Assembly (NCBI GenBank): GCA_028289455.1
Contig: JANQPN010000043.1
Span: forward strand, 1 to 64,000
Source: Wenzhouxiangellaceae bacterium
GTDB lineage: Bacteria > Pseudomonadota > Gammaproteobacteria > Xanthomonadales > Wenzhouxiangellaceae
Length of the DNA: 64,000 bases
Direction of reading: 5' to 3'
A model generated the notes under the pieces. The model saw only the letters and a list, made by a program, of their open reading frames with translations. It was not told the DNA's origin and searched no databases. The first letter of the stretch is position 1, and each line of letters opens with the position of its first letter. The translations under genes were made by a program, and so were the position numbers. Positions 1 to 9,577 of this stretch are shown here, one piece after another.

Positions 1-99
1 CTGATTGCGCCGATTGCTATGGAAGAAGGCGTACGTTTTGCGATACGTGAAGGCGGCCGCACAGTGGGTGCGGGCGTAGTGGCTAAGATTTACGAGTAA
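1..99 (+). CDS. tuf: Elongation factor Tu, C-terminal end (partial)
   Basis: The window opens inside this gene; only the last 32 codons are present. They read as the end of EF-Tu domain 3, with [20 protein letters not shown] and the terminal residues AKIYE. EF-Tu delivers aminoacyl-tRNA to the ribosome as a GTP complex. It lies 36 nt upstream of rpsJ on the same strand, so the str and S10 operons appear contiguous here. Identity is certain although the G domain is outside the window. Confidence 0.97.
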   Translation: MIAPIAMEEGVRFAIREGGRTVGAGVVAKIYE

Positions 100-135
100 A
101 GTTGCCTTTACCGGCAATAAATTTGGAGCATTAAC

Positions 136-447
136 ATGGCCGACCAGAAAATCCGCATTCGGTTAAAAGCGTTTGATCATCGCTTGATTGACCGGTCTGC
201 ACAGGAAATTGTTGACACCGCCAAGCGCACCGGCGCTCAGGTAAAGGGTCCGATTCCATTGCCGACCAAGATCGAACGTTACACCGTGCTGATTTCGCCG
301 CATGTCAATAAAGATGCGCGTGATCAATATGAAATGCGTACCCACAAGCGTTTGATGGATATCGTTGATCCGAATGACAAGACTGTGGATGCATTGATGA
401 AACTGGATCTGGCCGCTGGCGTGGATGTCCAGATTCAGTTGTCCTGA
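136..447 (+). CDS. rpsJ: 30S ribosomal protein S10
   Basis: S10 of 103 residues, the same length as in E. coli. It sits in the 30S head and is also the NusE partner of NusB in antitermination. The core [15 protein letters not shown] and the [15 protein letters not shown] loop are diagnostic. The start ATG follows a TTGGAGC Shine-Dalgarno. It opens the S10 block, but only 36 nt separate it from tuf. The long L4-responsive leader of the E. coli S10 operon is therefore absent, and transcription from the str operon is likely. Confidence 0.98.
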   Translation: MADQKIRIRLKAFDHRLIDRSAQEIVDTAKRTGAQVKGPIPLPTKIERYTVLISPHVNKDARDQYEMRTHKRLMDIVDPNDKTVDALMKLDLAAGVDVQIQLS

Positions 448-478
448 TGGGCGCTGACGGAACTGAGCGAGAAGTCAC

Positions 479-1111
479 ATGACGATTGGAATTATTGGTA
501 AAAAGTGCGGCATGACCCGCGTTTTTCAGGAAGACGGCACCAGTGTACCGGTAACGGTCATTGAAGCCAGTCCGAACCGGGTAACGCAAGTCAAGACCGC
601 CGAAAATGATGGCTATTCCGCCATTCAGGTTACTAACGGCAATAAGCGCAGCAGTTTGGTTAACAAGCCGATGGCTGGGCATTATTCCAAGGCTGATGTA
701 GCCGCCGGAAAAGGCTTGTGGGAATTGCGCCTGGATCACGTAGGCGCTGATGAAGTGCCTGAAGTGGGTAACGAAATCACGGTAGACCAGTTTGAAGCAG
801 GTCAAAAGGTTTTCGTTTCCGGTATCAGTAAAGGTAAAGGTTTTGCCGGTACTGTTAAGCGGCATAACTTCCACATGCAGGACGCAACCCATGGTAACTC
901 GCTGTCGCATCGCGCGCCGGGTTCCATCGGTCAGTGCCAGACGCCCGGACGGGTGTTCAAAGGCAAAAAAATGGCCGGTCAGATGGGTAATGTGCGCAGC
1001 ACAACCAAGAATCTGGAAATCGTACGTGTCGATAGCGAACGTCATTTGTTGCTGATCAAGGGTGCAGTACCCGGTGCAGCAGGTGGTCGGGTGATTGTGC
1101 GCTTGGCGTAA
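479..1111 (+). CDS. rplC: 50S ribosomal protein L3
   Basis: L3 of 210 residues (E. coli 209), an early-assembling 23S rRNA binder near the peptidyl transferase centre. It has the N-terminal [14 protein letters not shown] motif and the central loop [20 protein letters not shown]. The Gln in that loop is the one methylated by PrmB in enterobacteria; whether it is modified here is unknown. It follows rpsJ by 31 nt and precedes rplD in the usual order. Confidence 0.98.
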   Translation: MTIGIIGKKCGMTRVFQEDGTSVPVTVIEASPNRVTQVKTAENDGYSAIQVTNGNKRSSLVNKPMAGHYSKADVAAGKGLWELRLDHVGADEVPEVGNEITVDQFEAGQKVFVSGISKGKGFAGTVKRHNFHMQDATHGNSLSHRAPGSIGQCQTPGRVFKGKKMAGQMGNVRSTTKNLEIVRVDSERHLLLIKGAVPGAAGGRVIVRLA

Positions 1112-1138
1112 CAATCGGTATTGAGGAGCAAAACAATA

Positions 1139-1741
1139 ATGGAACTGGCAACCAACAGCGGCAGCAAAATCAGCGTATCGGACAAAGTGTTCGGTCGTGA
1201 ATTTTCTGAGCCGCTTGTACATCAGGTGGTAACCGCCTATCTGGCCGGCGCCCGTGCGGGCACCAAGGCTCAGAAAACCCGTTCTGAAGTGGCCGGCGGT
1301 GGCCGCAAGCCATGGCGACAAAAAGGTACCGGTCAGGCGCGTGCGGGCACCCGCAGCAGCCCAATCTGGCGTACTGGTGGTAGAGCTTTCGCAGCCAAAC
1401 CACGGTCGTTTAAACAGAAAGTCAACCGCAAGATGTATCAGGGCGCAATGCGCGCAATTCTGTCTGAGCTGTTACGTCAGGAGCGTTTGATTGTAGTAGA
1501 TGAAATCAAGCTGGATGCACCGAAAACCAAATCCATGAATGCACTGTTATCAGGCTGGGATATGGGACATGGCATTTTGGTCAGTGACGAACTGGACAAC
1601 AATGTTTATTTGGCCAGCCGTAATATCCCGGGCTTATATGCCATGGATGTTGCAGCGCTGGATCCAGTAAGCCTGGTGCATGCAGATAAAGTGGTAATGA
1701 GTGTTGCCGCCATTAATAAAATTGAGGAGTGGCTGGCATGA
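1139..1741 (+). CDS. rplD: 50S ribosomal protein L4
   Basis: L4 of 200 residues (E. coli 201). Its extended loop ([20 protein letters not shown], about residue 60 on) lines the exit tunnel. I chose the ATG at 1139 (MELATNSG) over the in-frame TTG at 1121 because TTGAGGAG at 1121-1128 then serves as the ribosome binding site. L4 represses the S10 operon in E. coli through a leader that is missing here. Its stop overlaps the rplW start as ATGA. Confidence 0.97.
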   Translation: MELATNSGSKISVSDKVFGREFSEPLVHQVVTAYLAGARAGTKAQKTRSEVAGGGRKPWRQKGTGQARAGTRSSPIWRTGGRAFAAKPRSFKQKVNRKMYQGAMRAILSELLRQERLIVVDEIKLDAPKTKSMNALLSGWDMGHGILVSDELDNNVYLASRNIPGLYAMDVAALDPVSLVHADKVVMSVAAINKIEEWLA

Positions 1742-2040
1742 TGCAGAACCATCTCTACAACGTGATCCGGCGTCCGCATGTGTCTGAAAAGACAGCTCAT
1801 GCCAGCGCTGCAAGTAATCAATATGTATTCCAGGTGGCCAGTACGGCTACCAAATCAGATATCAAGCAGGCTGTAGAAGGGCTGTTTGAAGTGGAAGTAA
1901 CTGGAGTACAAGTCGTCAGCATGCCTGCCAAACGCAAAGCGTTTCGTGGCCGTCCGGGGACTCGCAAAGGCTGGAAAAAAGCCTATGTGCGTCTGGCGGA
2001 GGGGCAGAGCATTGATCTGGTAGACGGTGAACAAGCCTGA
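1738..2040 (+). CDS. rplW: 50S ribosomal protein L23
   Basis: L23 of 100 residues, as in E. coli. It sits at the tunnel exit and docks trigger factor and SRP. The [10 protein letters not shown] motif near the N-terminus and the [21 protein letters not shown]-terminal loop identify it. The start is one of two adjacent ATGs (1738 or 1741). The first overlaps the rplD stop and lies 8 nt after GAGGAG, so coupled translation is likely. Confidence 0.96.
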   Translation: MMQNHLYNVIRRPHVSEKTAHASAASNQYVFQVASTATKSDIKQAVEGLFEVEVTGVQVVSMPAKRKAFRGRPGTRKGWKKAYVRLAEGQSIDLVDGEQA

Positions 2041-2051
2041 GGTTTGATGCA

Positions 2052-2882
2052 ATGGCAATTAGCAAAGCAAAACCAACTTCACCTGGCCGTCGCGGTCTGG
2101 TACAGATTAAACATGAACACCTGCATAAAGGTGCTCCGCATCGTCCGTTGCTGGAAAAGCAAGGCCGTAAAGGTGGGCGTAACAACACCGGGCGGATTAC
2201 TACGCGGCACCAGGGTGGTGGACATAAACAACGTTATCGCAAAGTCGATTTCAAGCGTGACAAAGATGGTATTCAGGCCCGCGTAGAGCGGATTGAATAC
2301 GATCCGAACCGCACTGCACATATTGCACTGTTGTTGTACGCAGATGGTGAGCGGCGGTATATCGTTGCACCACGTCTGCTGCGCGCCGGCGATGCCGTGA
2401 TGAGTGGCAATCAGGCGCCGATTAAAATCGGTAACAGCCTGCCGCTGCGTAATATCCCGGTTGGTTCCACCGTGCATTGTGTGGAAATGAAACCCGGTAA
2501 GGGCGCCCAGCTGGTGCGCAGTGCCGGTGGTTCAGCTCAACTGGTTGCGCGGGAAGGCATGTATGCCACGCTGCGTCTGCGTTCTGGAGAAATGCGCAAA
2601 GTGCTGGCTCGTTGCCGGGCTACGCTGGGCGAAGTTTCCAACAACGAGCATAACCTGGAAAAACTCGGTAAGGCCGGGCGTCAGCGCTGGAAAGGCATCC
2701 GCCCGACCGTGCGCGGTGTAGCGATGAACCCGGTCGACCATCCTCATGGTGGTGGTGAAGGCCGTACTTCTGGTGGTCGTCATCCGGTTACTCCATGGGG
2801 TACCCCGACCAAAGGTTACAAGACCCGTACCAATAAGCGTACGGATAACATGATTGTGCGTCGTCGCAAGTCAGGTAAATAA
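2052..2882 (+). CDS. rplB: 50S ribosomal protein L2
   Basis: L2 of 276 residues (E. coli 273), needed for subunit joining and peptidyl transfer. The OB-fold and SH3-like domains are both present. The conserved C-terminal segment [20 protein letters not shown] contains the invariant His of the peptidyl transferase region, followed by the Lys/Arg-rich tail. It starts 11 nt after rplW. Confidence 0.98.
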   Translation: MAISKAKPTSPGRRGLVQIKHEHLHKGAPHRPLLEKQGRKGGRNNTGRITTRHQGGGHKQRYRKVDFKRDKDGIQARVERIEYDPNRTAHIALLLYADGERRYIVAPRLLRAGDAVMSGNQAPIKIGNSLPLRNIPVGSTVHCVEMKPGKGAQLVRSAGGSAQLVAREGMYATLRLRSGEMRKVLARCRATLGEVSNNEHNLEKLGKAGRQRWKGIRPTVRGVAMNPVDHPHGGGEGRTSGGRHPVTPWGTPTKGYKTRTNKRTDNMIVRRRKSGK

Positions 2883-2893
2883 CGAGGAAAGTT

Positions 2894-3166
2894 ATGCCAC
2901 GTTCATTACGTAAAGGCCCGTTTGTAGACCATCACCTGATGCAAAAGGTGGAAAGCGCAATCGCGTCTAATTCAAAGAAACCGATCAAAACCTGGTCACG
3001 GCGTTCAATGATCGCACCCGATATGGTTGGACTGACCATTGCGATCCATAACGGTCGTCAGCATGTGCCGGTTTTGATTAATGAAAACATGGTTGGCCAT
3101 AAGCTGGGCGAATTCGCTCCTACCCGGACTTTCCGGGGGCATTCAGGCGACCGTAAGGCCAAGTAA
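2894..3166 (+). CDS. rpsS: 30S ribosomal protein S19
   Basis: S19 of 90 residues (E. coli 92), in the 30S head next to S13. The N-terminus [15 protein letters not shown], the WSRRSMI motif and [19 protein letters not shown] are characteristic. A GAGGAAAG ribosome binding site precedes the ATG. It lies 11 nt after rplB and just before rplV. Confidence 0.98.
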   Translation: MPRSLRKGPFVDHHLMQKVESAIASNSKKPIKTWSRRSMIAPDMVGLTIAIHNGRQHVPVLINENMVGHKLGEFAPTRTFRGHSGDRKAK

Positions 3167-3177
3167 CGGTGAGCACG

Positions 3178-3510
3178 ATGGGAACACAAGCGGTATTAAG
3201 AGGCGTCCGTATGTCGGCGCAGAAAGTGCGGCTGGTCGCTGACCAGGTGCGTGGCATGCCGGTGGAGAATGCTGAACAGCTGCTCAAGTACAGCAACAAA
3301 AAAGCGGCCCATTGGGTGCGCAAGGTGTTGATGTCTGCGGTAGCCAATGCAGAGCATAACCATGGCGCCGATATTGATGAGTTGAAAATCAAAAAGATTT
3401 TCGTTGATGAAGGCCCTACCTTAAAGCGTGGTATGCCGCGCGCCAAGGGCCGTTATAACCGGATTCTGAAACGCACCAGCCACATTACCGTGGTTGTTGA
3501 CGAAAGTTAA
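3178..3510 (+). CDS. rplV: 50S ribosomal protein L22
   Basis: L22 of 110 residues from the ATG at 3178, matching the E. coli length. GGTGA at 3168-3172 is well spaced for this start. An in-frame GTG at 3169 would add three residues and cannot be excluded. L22 spans the 50S and its beta-hairpin, here around [20 protein letters not shown], lines the exit tunnel and is a macrolide-resistance site. Confidence 0.96.
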   Translation: MGTQAVLRGVRMSAQKVRLVADQVRGMPVENAEQLLKYSNKKAAHWVRKVLMSAVANAEHNHGADIDELKIKKIFVDEGPTLKRGMPRAKGRYNRILKRTSHITVVVDES

Positions 3511-3522
3511 GGCACAAATATT

Positions 3523-4203
3523 ATGGGTCAAAAAGTACATCCAATCGGTATTCGCCTGGGCATCGCCAAAGACTGGAATGCCAAGTGGTTTGCCGGCAAA
3601 GCAGATTATGCGCGCCAGTTAAACGAAGACTTGCGGCTGCGCGATTTCATCATGCGGCGCCTTTCTGATGCTGCGGTCAGCCGTGTGCATATCGAACGAC
3701 CGGCCAAGGCTGCCAGAATTACCATTCACACCGCCCGTCCGGGGATTGTGATTGGTAAAAAAGGTGAAGATATCGAGCGCCTGCGTGCTGAAGTCAGTGC
3801 AATGACCGGCGTGCCGACAACAATCAGTGTATCTGAAATCCGTAAACCGGAGCTGGATGCCAAACTGGTAGCCGAAGGCATTGCAGCGCAGCTGGAAAAA
3901 CGTGTGATGTTCCGTCGCGCAATGAAGCGTGCAGTGGGCAGCGCCATGCGTCTGGGTGCTCTGGGAATCAAAGTCAGTGTATCCGGCCGCCTTAACGGTG
4001 CTGATATTGCCCGCAGCGAATGGTATCGCGAAGGCCAGGTGCCGTTGCACACCTTACGCGCTGATGTTGATTACGGGGTTGTGGAAGCACACACCACTTA
4101 CGGCGTATTGGGTGTCAAGGTTTGGATTTACAAAGGCGAAGTGTTTGATCTGGAGCAGGCTGGCAAGCAGGACCAGGACAGCCAGCGCCGGTCATCACGC
4201 TAG
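3523..4203 (+). CDS. rpsC: 30S ribosomal protein S3
   Basis: S3 of 226 residues (E. coli 233), at the mRNA entry channel. It begins [14 protein letters not shown], has a type II KH domain with the GXXG loop IGKKGEDIE, and the C-terminal domain with [14 protein letters not shown]. The charged tail ends QRRSSR. It sits 12 nt after rplV and 12 nt before rplP. Confidence 0.98.
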   Translation: MGQKVHPIGIRLGIAKDWNAKWFAGKADYARQLNEDLRLRDFIMRRLSDAAVSRVHIERPAKAARITIHTARPGIVIGKKGEDIERLRAEVSAMTGVPTTISVSEIRKPELDAKLVAEGIAAQLEKRVMFRRAMKRAVGSAMRLGALGIKVSVSGRLNGADIARSEWYREGQVPLHTLRADVDYGVVEAHTTYGVLGVKVWIYKGEVFDLEQAGKQDQDSQRRSSR

Positions 4204-4215
4204 GAGTTAAGTGTC

Positions 4216-4629
4216 GTGTTACAGCCTAAACGTACTAAATTCAGAAAGCAGCAGAAAGGCCGCAATCGCGGGCTGGCGCAGGTCAGCAACAAAGTCAGCT
4301 TTGGCGAGTTTGGCCTGAAAGCGACGACTCGCGGTCAGATTACCGCGCGTCAGATTGAAGCGGCGCGACGCGCCATTACCCGTCATGTAAAGCGTGGCGG
4401 TAAGTTATGGATTCGGGTATTCCCTGACAAGCCGATTTCCAAAAAGCCCGTCGAAGTCCGTATGGGTAAAGGTAAAGGTAACGTGGAATATTGGGTAGCT
4501 CCCATTCAGCCCGGCCGTATGATTTATGAAATTCAAGGCGTCAGTGAAGAAGTAGCCCGTGCAGCATTTGCTCGAGCTGCGGCCAAACTGTCGGTTGGTA
4601 CCACATTTGTGACTCGCTCGGTGATGTAA
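4216..4629 (+). CDS. rplP: 50S ribosomal protein L16
   Basis: L16 of 137 residues (E. coli 136), which helps position tRNA in the A site. It starts at a GTG ([18 protein letters not shown]), preceded by TAGGAG at 4201-4206. The [17 protein letters not shown] segment is diagnostic. Its TAA overlaps the rpmC ATG by one base, so the two are probably coupled. Confidence 0.97.
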   Translation: MLQPKRTKFRKQQKGRNRGLAQVSNKVSFGEFGLKATTRGQITARQIEAARRAITRHVKRGGKLWIRVFPDKPISKKPVEVRMGKGKGNVEYWVAPIQPGRMIYEIQGVSEEVARAAFARAAAKLSVGTTFVTRSVM

Positions 4630-4856
4630 TGAAAGCTGAAGATTTACGTACAAAAAGCGTTGATGAACTCAATCAGCAGTTAAAAGAACTGCTGGAAGAG
4701 CAGTTCAAGATACGCATGCAGCATGGCGCCGGGCAGCTGGTAGATACCAGCGGCATGCGCCGGGTGCGCAAAGATATTGCGCGCGTTAAAACTATTCTCG
4801 GACAACACCGCCGTGCCGATCAGTCGGCGCCTGCGGCTAATGGAGAAACGGCATGA
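4629..4856 (+). CDS. rpmC: 50S ribosomal protein L29, slightly long
   Basis: L29 of 75 residues against 63 in E. coli. The two-helix body ([20 protein letters not shown] and [14 protein letters not shown]) is complete. The extra length is a polar Ala/Glu-rich C-terminal tail (about residues 62-75). L29 lies beside L23 at the tunnel exit. It overlaps rplP by one base and rpsQ by ATGA. Confidence 0.96.
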   Translation: MKAEDLRTKSVDELNQQLKELLEEQFKIRMQHGAGQLVDTSGMRRVRKDIARVKTILGQHRRADQSAPAANGETA

Positions 4857-5125
4857 GTGACGCCACCCAGGAAAACACAAAAGTGCAGCGCAGTCAGGTT
4901 GGTCTGGTTGTCAGCAACAAGATGGACAAGACTGTCACCGTGCGTTTGGAGCGCCGGGTTAAACATGCCCTGTACGGCAAATATTTAACCAGGAACACCA
5001 AAGTGCATGCGCATGATGCAGACAATGACTGCAACGAGGGCGATACCGTGCGTATCGTGGAATGCCGGCCGCTGTCCAAGAGTAAGTCTTGGCAGGTGGT
5101 CGAAGTTGTTGAACGCGCGCAGTAA
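4853..5125 (+). CDS. rpsQ: 30S ribosomal protein S17
   Basis: S17 of 90 residues (E. coli 84), an OB-fold protein that organises the 5' domain of 16S r[23 protein letters not shown] and the [17 protein letters not shown] strand identify it. The start overlaps the rpmC stop (ATGA). Confidence 0.97.
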   Translation: MSDATQENTKVQRSQVGLVVSNKMDKTVTVRLERRVKHALYGKYLTRNTKVHAHDADNDCNEGDTVRIVECRPLSKSKSWQVVEVVERAQ

Positions 5126-5143
5126 TTATAAGGAGTAACAGCC

Positions 5144-5512
5144 ATGATTCAGATGCAATCCACCTTGTCGGCTGCTGATAACAGCGGCGCACGCAAAGTG
5201 CAGTGCATTAAAGTGCTCGGCGGCTCCAAGCGTCGCTACGCCAATATTGGTGATGTGATCAAAGTCACTGTAAAAGATGCCATCCCACGCGGACGCGTGA
5301 AAAAAGGCGAAGTTTACAACGCAGTGGTAGTGCGCACAGCCAAGGGTGTACGCCGGCGTGACGGCTCATTGATTCGCTTTGATGGCAATGCAGCAGTGCT
5401 GCTGAATGCCAAACTGGAGCCAATCGGTACCCGTATTTTTGGCCCGGTAACGCGTGAACTGCGTTCCGAGCGGTTTATGAAAATCATTTCCCTGGCACCA
5501 GAAGTGCTGTGA
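5144..5512 (+). CDS. rplN: 50S ribosomal protein L14
   Basis: L14 of 122 residues (E. coli 123), forming intersubunit bridge B8 and the RsfS docking site. The [20 protein letters not shown] start and the [18 protein letters not shown] end are typical. An AAGGAG Shine-Dalgarno precedes the ATG. In E. coli this is the first gene of the spc operon; here it is only 18 nt from rpsQ and no promoter is obvious. Confidence 0.98.
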   Translation: MIQMQSTLSAADNSGARKVQCIKVLGGSKRRYANIGDVIKVTVKDAIPRGRVKKGEVYNAVVVRTAKGVRRRDGSLIRFDGNAAVLLNAKLEPIGTRIFGPVTRELRSERFMKIISLAPEVL

Positions 5513-5531
5513 TCAGGGAGCGGAGCAGATT

Positions 5532-5849
5532 ATGAAACGTATTCGAAAAGGCGATGAAGTCATCGTAACTGCCGGACGCAGCAAAGGCCTGCGGGGCAAC
5601 GTGCTGCGCGTATTGAATAACGACCGTTTGCTGGTGGAAAACGTGAATATGGTAAAGCGGCATACCAAGCCGGATCCAAACCGTCAGCAGCCGGGTGGAA
5701 TTCTGGAGAAGGAAGCGCCGATTCATATATCCAATGTGGCGCTGTACAACCCGGCCACCGGATCAGCAGATAAGGTTAGTTTTAAACATTTAGATGACGG
5801 CCGTAAGGTGCGGGTGTTCCGCTCCAACGGCGAAGTTGTCGATATTTGA
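5532..5849 (+). CDS. rplX: 50S ribosomal protein L24
   Basis: L24 of 105 residues (E. coli 104), an assembly-initiator that binds the 5' region of 23S rRNA. It has a KOW motif near the N-terminus ([20 protein letters not shown]) and the loop [31 protein letters not shown] ribosome binding site precedes it. Confidence 0.97.
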   Translation: MKRIRKGDEVIVTAGRSKGLRGNVLRVLNNDRLLVENVNMVKRHTKPDPNRQQPGGILEKEAPIHISNVALYNPATGSADKVSFKHLDDGRKVRVFRSNGEVVDI

Positions 5850-5884
5850 ATACGTCGCTAAACAAGCGTACAGGAAGAACATCA

Positions 5885-6427
5885 ATGACCCGTTTACATA
5901 CGATGCACAAAGAAGAGGTTGCACCAAAGTTGACCGAGCAGTTCGGTTACAGCAACCCCATGCAAGTGCCGAAAGTGACCAAGATTACCGTCAATATGGG
6001 CTTAGGCGAAGCGCTGACCGACAAAAAAGTGTTGGATGTGGCGACTGCGGAACTGGCTAAAATTACCGGCCAGAAACCTATTGTGACGCGTGCGCGTAAA
6101 TCCGTAGCGAGTTTTAAGATTCGTGACGGTTACCCGATTGGCGCCAAAGTAACTCTGCGCAGTCAGAAAATGTACGAGTTTCTGGATCGTTTGATCAATA
6201 TTGCTTTACCCCGGGTGCGCGATTTCCGCGGCCTAAGTCCTAAATCATTTGATGGGCGGGGCAATTACAACCTGGGTGTGCGTGAGCAGACAATTTTCCC
6301 GGAAATTGATTTTGATGAAGTCAAGGCCATGCACGGCATGGATATTGCCATCACGACCACCGCAGCAACGGATGAAGAAGGACGGGCATTGCTTGCTGCG
6401 TTCGGCTTCCCATTCAAGCAGAAATAA
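5885..6427 (+). CDS. rplE: 50S ribosomal protein L5
   Basis: L5 of 180 residues (E. coli 179), a 5S rRNA binder in the central protuberance. I start it at the ATG at 5885 ([16 protein letters not shown]) because AGGAAG lies about 8 nt upstream and the length then matches. The longer frame opening at 5846 overlaps rplX and adds 13 unrelated residues. [20 protein letters not shown] is the L5 signature. S8 represses the spc operon near this gene in E. coli. Confidence 0.96.
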   Translation: MTRLHTMHKEEVAPKLTEQFGYSNPMQVPKVTKITVNMGLGEALTDKKVLDVATAELAKITGQKPIVTRARKSVASFKIRDGYPIGAKVTLRSQKMYEFLDRLINIALPRVRDFRGLSPKSFDGRGNYNLGVREQTIFPEIDFDEVKAMHGMDIAITTTAATDEEGRALLAAFGFPFKQK

Positions 6428-6439
6428 CAGGATTGACTA

Positions 6440-6745
6440 ATGGCTAAAGTTTCCATGGTAGAACGTGAGCGCAAACGGGCCGCGCTGGTTGAAAAATACG
6501 CCAGCAAGCGGGCAGAGTTGCGTGCCAAGATCAAAAGCGCCGATACGCCTTATGAAGAAAAGCTGGAGGCAATTAAGCAACTGTCCAGCCTGCCGCGTGA
6601 TTCAAGCCCGGTCAGGCAGCGTAACCGTTGCCAGGTTTCCGGTCGTCCTCGTGGCTATTACCGTAAGTTCGGCTTAGGCCGTAACAAGCTGCGTGAAGCT
6701 GCCATGCGTGGTGATGTGCCCGGTTTGCGCAAGGCCAGTTGGTAA
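6440..6745 (+). CDS. rpsN: 30S ribosomal protein S14 (zinc-free type)
   Basis: S14 of 101 residues, the long form as in E. coli. The C-terminal core [20 protein letters not shown] has a single Cys and no CXXC pairs, so this is the zinc-independent version. It starts 12 nt after rplE. Confidence 0.97.
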   Translation: MAKVSMVERERKRAALVEKYASKRAELRAKIKSADTPYEEKLEAIKQLSSLPRDSSPVRQRNRCQVSGRPRGYYRKFGLGRNKLREAAMRGDVPGLRKASW

Positions 6746-6777
6746 GGCCGTTGGCTAATTATTGAGAGATTATCGCA

Positions 6778-7173
6778 ATGAGTATGAATGACCCAATCGC
6801 CGATATGCTGACCCGTATCCGCAACGCCCAGGCAGTCCAGAAAGCGACTGTCAGCATGCGTAGCTCAACCATTAAGGTCGGTATTGCGCAAGTATTAAAA
6901 GATGAAGGCTTTATCACCGACTTACAGACTGCTGATGTCGATGGCAAAGCTGAATTGACGATTACCCTGAAGTACCTGGAAGGCCGTGGCGTGATTGATC
7001 GCCTGCAGCGTGTCAGCCGTCCGGGTTTGCGTCAATATCGCGGCAAAGATGAATTGCCTCGGGTATTAAGCGGGCTTGGTGTAGCCATTATCAGTACTTC
7101 CAAAGGCATCATGACCGATGCCAGCGCACGTGCCAGTGGGCATGGCGGTGAAGTATTGTGCCTGGTTGCTTAA
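6778..7173 (+). CDS. rpsH: 30S ribosomal protein S8
   Basis: S8 of 131 residues (E. coli 130), a central-domain 16S rRNA binder and the translational repressor of the spc operon in enterobacteria. [18 protein letters not shown] and [14 protein letters not shown] are the family signatures. Confidence 0.98.
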   Translation: MSMNDPIADMLTRIRNAQAVQKATVSMRSSTIKVGIAQVLKDEGFITDLQTADVDGKAELTITLKYLEGRGVIDRLQRVSRPGLRQYRGKDELPRVLSGLGVAIISTSKGIMTDASARASGHGGEVLCLVA

Positions 7174-7206
7174 TGAGCTGGCTGCAAGAAGGATAGGAGA
7201 ACACAG

Positions 7207-7731
7207 ATGTCACGCGTGGCAAAAAAACCACTCAACCTGCCTAAGGGCGTTGAGTATTCACTGAACGGTCAGCAGCTGACCGTGAAAGGTCCAAAAGGCA
7301 GCCTTGATCTGGAACTGCCGGAAGCGTTTGGGCTTAAGGAATCTGACCAGGATATTTTTGTAACTGGTCCGGAAGAACAGGTGGCGCTGCGCGGTACCAT
7401 TCGTGCTCTTGTCGGCAATATGGTGACGGGCGTGAGTGATGGTTTCGAGCGTAAGCTGGAATTACGCGGAGTAGGCTACCGTGCTCAAATGCAGGGCAAA
7501 AGCCTGAATCTAAGCCTGGGTTTTTCTCATCCGGTTGAGTTTACCGTTCCGGATGGCATTGATATCGAAACACCCAGTCAGACAGAAGTGATTGTCAAAG
7601 GAATTGACAAGCAACAAGTAGGACAAGTCGCGGCAAAAATCCGGGCCTATCGTCCACCTGAACCTTATAAGGGTAAAGGCGTACGTTACGCGGATGAGCG
7701 TGTGATTATGAAGGAAGCCAAGAAAGCCTAA
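7207..7731 (+). CDS. rplF: 50S ribosomal protein L6
   Basis: L6 of 174 residues (E. coli 177), with two alpha/beta repeats near the factor-binding site. N-terminal [20 protein letters not shown] and the C-terminal [14 protein letters not shown] motif are diagnostic. GATAGGAG precedes the ATG. Confidence 0.98.
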   Translation: MSRVAKKPLNLPKGVEYSLNGQQLTVKGPKGSLDLELPEAFGLKESDQDIFVTGPEEQVALRGTIRALVGNMVTGVSDGFERKLELRGVGYRAQMQGKSLNLSLGFSHPVEFTVPDGIDIETPSQTEVIVKGIDKQQVGQVAAKIRAYRPPEPYKGKGVRYADERVIMKEAKKA

Positions 7732-7754
7732 CGGCTGAGCAGGAGACTGGTTCG

Positions 7755-8111
7755 ATGATTAACAAGAAAACCGCACGTTTACGCCGTGCACGCAAAACCA
7801 GGTCACGCATTCAGCGTCTTGGTGTGGCGCGTTTATGCGTGCATCGCAGCGGCTGTCATATGTATGCACAGTTGATTGCGCCTAACGGCGGCGAAGTGCT
7901 GGCTGCAGCTTCAACTTTGCAGAAGGATATTCGCAGTGGCCTGAAGAGCACGCAGAATAAAGATGCGGCCGCAGCAGTCGGTAAGGCAATCGCTGAAAAA
8001 GCTATTGCAGCCGGTGTCAGCAGTGTTGCATTTGACCGTTCCGGGTTTAAGTACCATGGGCGGATCAAGCAGCTGGCGGATGCTGCCCGTGAAGCTGGTT
8101 TGAAGTTTTAA
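7755..8111 (+). CDS. rplR: 50S ribosomal protein L18
   Basis: L18 of 118 residues (E. coli 117), a 5S rRNA-binding protein of the central protuberance. It has the basic N-terminus ([20 protein letters not shown]) and the [21 protein letters not shown]-terminal motif. Its stop is 50 nt upstream of rpsE. Confidence 0.97.
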   Translation: MINKKTARLRRARKTRSRIQRLGVARLCVHRSGCHMYAQLIAPNGGEVLAAASTLQKDIRSGLKSTQNKDAAAAVGKAIAEKAIAAGVSSVAFDRSGFKYHGRIKQLADAAREAGLKF

Positions 8112-8161
8112 TCGGCAAACAGCTGAAATTTATATACAGAACACAACGATAGGATTGATAA

Positions 8162-8677
8162 ATGTCTGCATCGCATCATATGGATAAAGACGACGGCATG
8201 ATCGAAAAACTGGTTGCCGTCAACCGCGTGGCCAAAGTGGTCAAAGGTGGTCGGCAATTTGGTTTTACTGCACTGAGTGTAGTCGGTGATGGCAACGGCA
8301 CAGTAGGTTTTGGTTACGGCAAGGCCCGTGAAGTACCTGCCGCCATTCAAAAGTCGGTAGAAAAAGCCCGCCGGAACATGATTAAGGTAAACCTTAAGGA
8401 AGGCACATTGTGGCACCCGATTAAATCGCGGCACGGCGGTTCACGCATTTACATGCAGCCGGCTTCGGAAGGTACCGGTGTTATTGCCGGTGGTGCAATG
8501 CGTGCGGTGCTGGAAGCAGTTGGCGTACACAATGTACTTGCTAAGAGTAATGGTTCAAACAATCCGATAAATCTGGTGCGGGCTACCGTTAAAGGTCTGC
8601 GCGCCATGATGTCGCCGGAAGCTGTTGCGTTTAAGCGCGGCAAGTCGGTAGAAGAGGTAATGGAAAATCATGTCTGA
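8162..8677 (+). CDS. rpsE: 30S ribosomal protein S5
   Basis: S5 of 171 residues (E. coli 167), a double-stranded-RNA-binding-fold protein important for decoding accuracy. It has [19 protein letters not shown], the loop [16 protein letters not shown], and the [19 protein letters not shown] helix. The N-terminal leader [12 protein letters not shown] is a few residues longer than usual. The stop overlaps the start of rpmD by 8 nt. Confidence 0.97.
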   Translation: MSASHHMDKDDGMIEKLVAVNRVAKVVKGGRQFGFTALSVVGDGNGTVGFGYGKAREVPAAIQKSVEKARRNMIKVNLKEGTLWHPIKSRHGGSRIYMQPASEGTGVIAGGAMRAVLEAVGVHNVLAKSNGSNNPINLVRATVKGLRAMMSPEAVAFKRGKSVEEVMENHV

Positions 8678-9095
8678 GACGACTAAGAAAGCGGCCAAGA
8701 AGAAGGCCAGCAAGAAGACTGCTGCCAAGAAAACTGCCAGTAAAAAGACTGCCAGTAAGAAAACCGCTAGCAAAAAAACTGCCAGTAAGAAAACTGCCAG
8801 CAAAAAGACAGCCAGCAAAAAAGCTACAGCTACTAAAGCTGCAGCTGAAACTGCTGCGCCAAAGGCTGCTGCGGAAGCCAAGCCGGCCAAGAAGAAGGCG
8901 GCTGCATCTGCTGCGCCTGGAAAAATTCGTGTCACGCTGGTGCGCAGCCCCAACGGTTGCATCGGCAAACACCGTTTGACAGTACGTGGTCTGGGCCTGC
9001 GCAGAATGCACCAGACTGTAGAGCTGGAAGATACCTCTGCCATCCGTGGCATGATCAACCAGGTTAATTATCTTGTACGAGTGGAAGCCGACTGA
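8670..9095 (+). CDS. rpmD: 50S ribosomal protein L30 with a lysine-rich repeat extension
   Basis: The last 58 residues (from about residue 84, [20 protein letters not shown]) are a complete L30; E. coli L30 is 59 residues. Before it come about 83 residues of Lys/Ala/Ser/Thr. These include six exact KKTAS pentads in a row within a longer degenerate run, then an Ala-rich stretch. The ATG overlaps the end of rpsE, and no better start lies closer to the L30 domain, so the extension appears to be translated. The tail resembles AlgP or histone H1-like basic repeats and may bind rRNA or DNA; that is inference. Confidence 0.93.
   Translation: MSETTKKAAKKKASKKTAAKKTASKKTASKKTASKKTASKKTASKKTASKKATATKAAAETAAPKAAAEAKPAKKKAAASAAPGKIRVTLVRSPNGCIGKHRLTVRGLGLRRMHQTVELEDTSAIRGMINQVNYLVRVEAD
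8703..8832 (+). repeat. 15-bp coding minisatellite inside rpmD
   Basis: Imperfect direct repeats of a 15-bp unit of the type AAGAAAACTGCCAGT encode the KKTAS pentads. Copies differ mainly at third positions (AAA/AAG, AGT/AGC). That pattern points to an older array under selection for protein sequence rather than a fresh slippage product. Copy number could vary between strains. Confidence 0.85.
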
Positions 9096-9142
9096 TTTAT
9101 CAGCGGTAACTGCGAATCTGAGAAACAAAGGAAAGTACAACC

Positions 9143-9577
9143 ATGAAACTGAATAATCTCAGCCCGGCAGAGGGCAGCAAGAAAGCCCGCAAGCGCGTGG
9201 GCCGCGGAATTGGCTCAGGCCATGGCAAGACCGGTGGACGTGGCCATAAGGGCCAGAAATCACGTTCAGGTGGTTTCCATAAGATCGGTTTTGAAGGCGG
9301 TCAGATGCCGTTACAGCGTCGCCTGCCTAAAGTGGGTTTCAGCAGTGCCCTGGCTCGTCAGACGGGTGAAATCTTTCTTTATCACCTGGGTGCGATTAAA
9401 GGTGACGTGGTTGATATGGACAGCATCCGTGCAGCAGGCCTGATTAATTCTGCCATCAAACGTGTCAAGCTGGTTAATACCGGTGAAATCGACCGGGCTG
9501 TTACGGTGCGTGGCATCCGGGTAACCAAGGGTGCAGCCAAAGCTATTGAAGCTGCCGGCGGTAAGGTCGAAGCATAA
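9143..9577 (+). CDS. rplO: 50S ribosomal protein L15
   Basis: L15 of 144 residues, identical in length to E. coli. The Gly-rich N-terminal tail ([20 protein letters not shown]) threads into 23S rRNA; the [20 protein letters not shown] segment follows. Its TAA shares a base with the secY ATG. Confidence 0.98.
   Translation: MKLNNLSPAEGSKKARKRVGRGIGSGHGKTGGRGHKGQKSRSGGFHKIGFEGGQMPLQRRLPKVGFSSALARQTGEIFLYHLGAIKGDVVDMDSIRAAGLINSAIKRVKLVNTGEIDRAVTVRGIRVTKGAAKAIEAAGGKVEA

Noticed and set aside
305..1321. Minus-strand 338-codon open frame opposite rplC and rplD
   Set aside because: Fully antisense to two certain ribosomal genes; His/Thr-rich, no ribosome binding site, no recognisable domain.
8703..8832. 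Short direct repeats considered as a CRISPR array
   Set aside because: Fifteen-base units without unique spacers, in frame within rpmD, and no cas genes.
8555..9058. Minus-strand hydrophobic repeat frame (FLLAV repeats) that looks like a membrane protein
   Set aside because: It is the complement of the Lys-rich rpmD repeat; the hydrophobic pattern is a by-product of AAG/AAA and GCC codons read in reverse.
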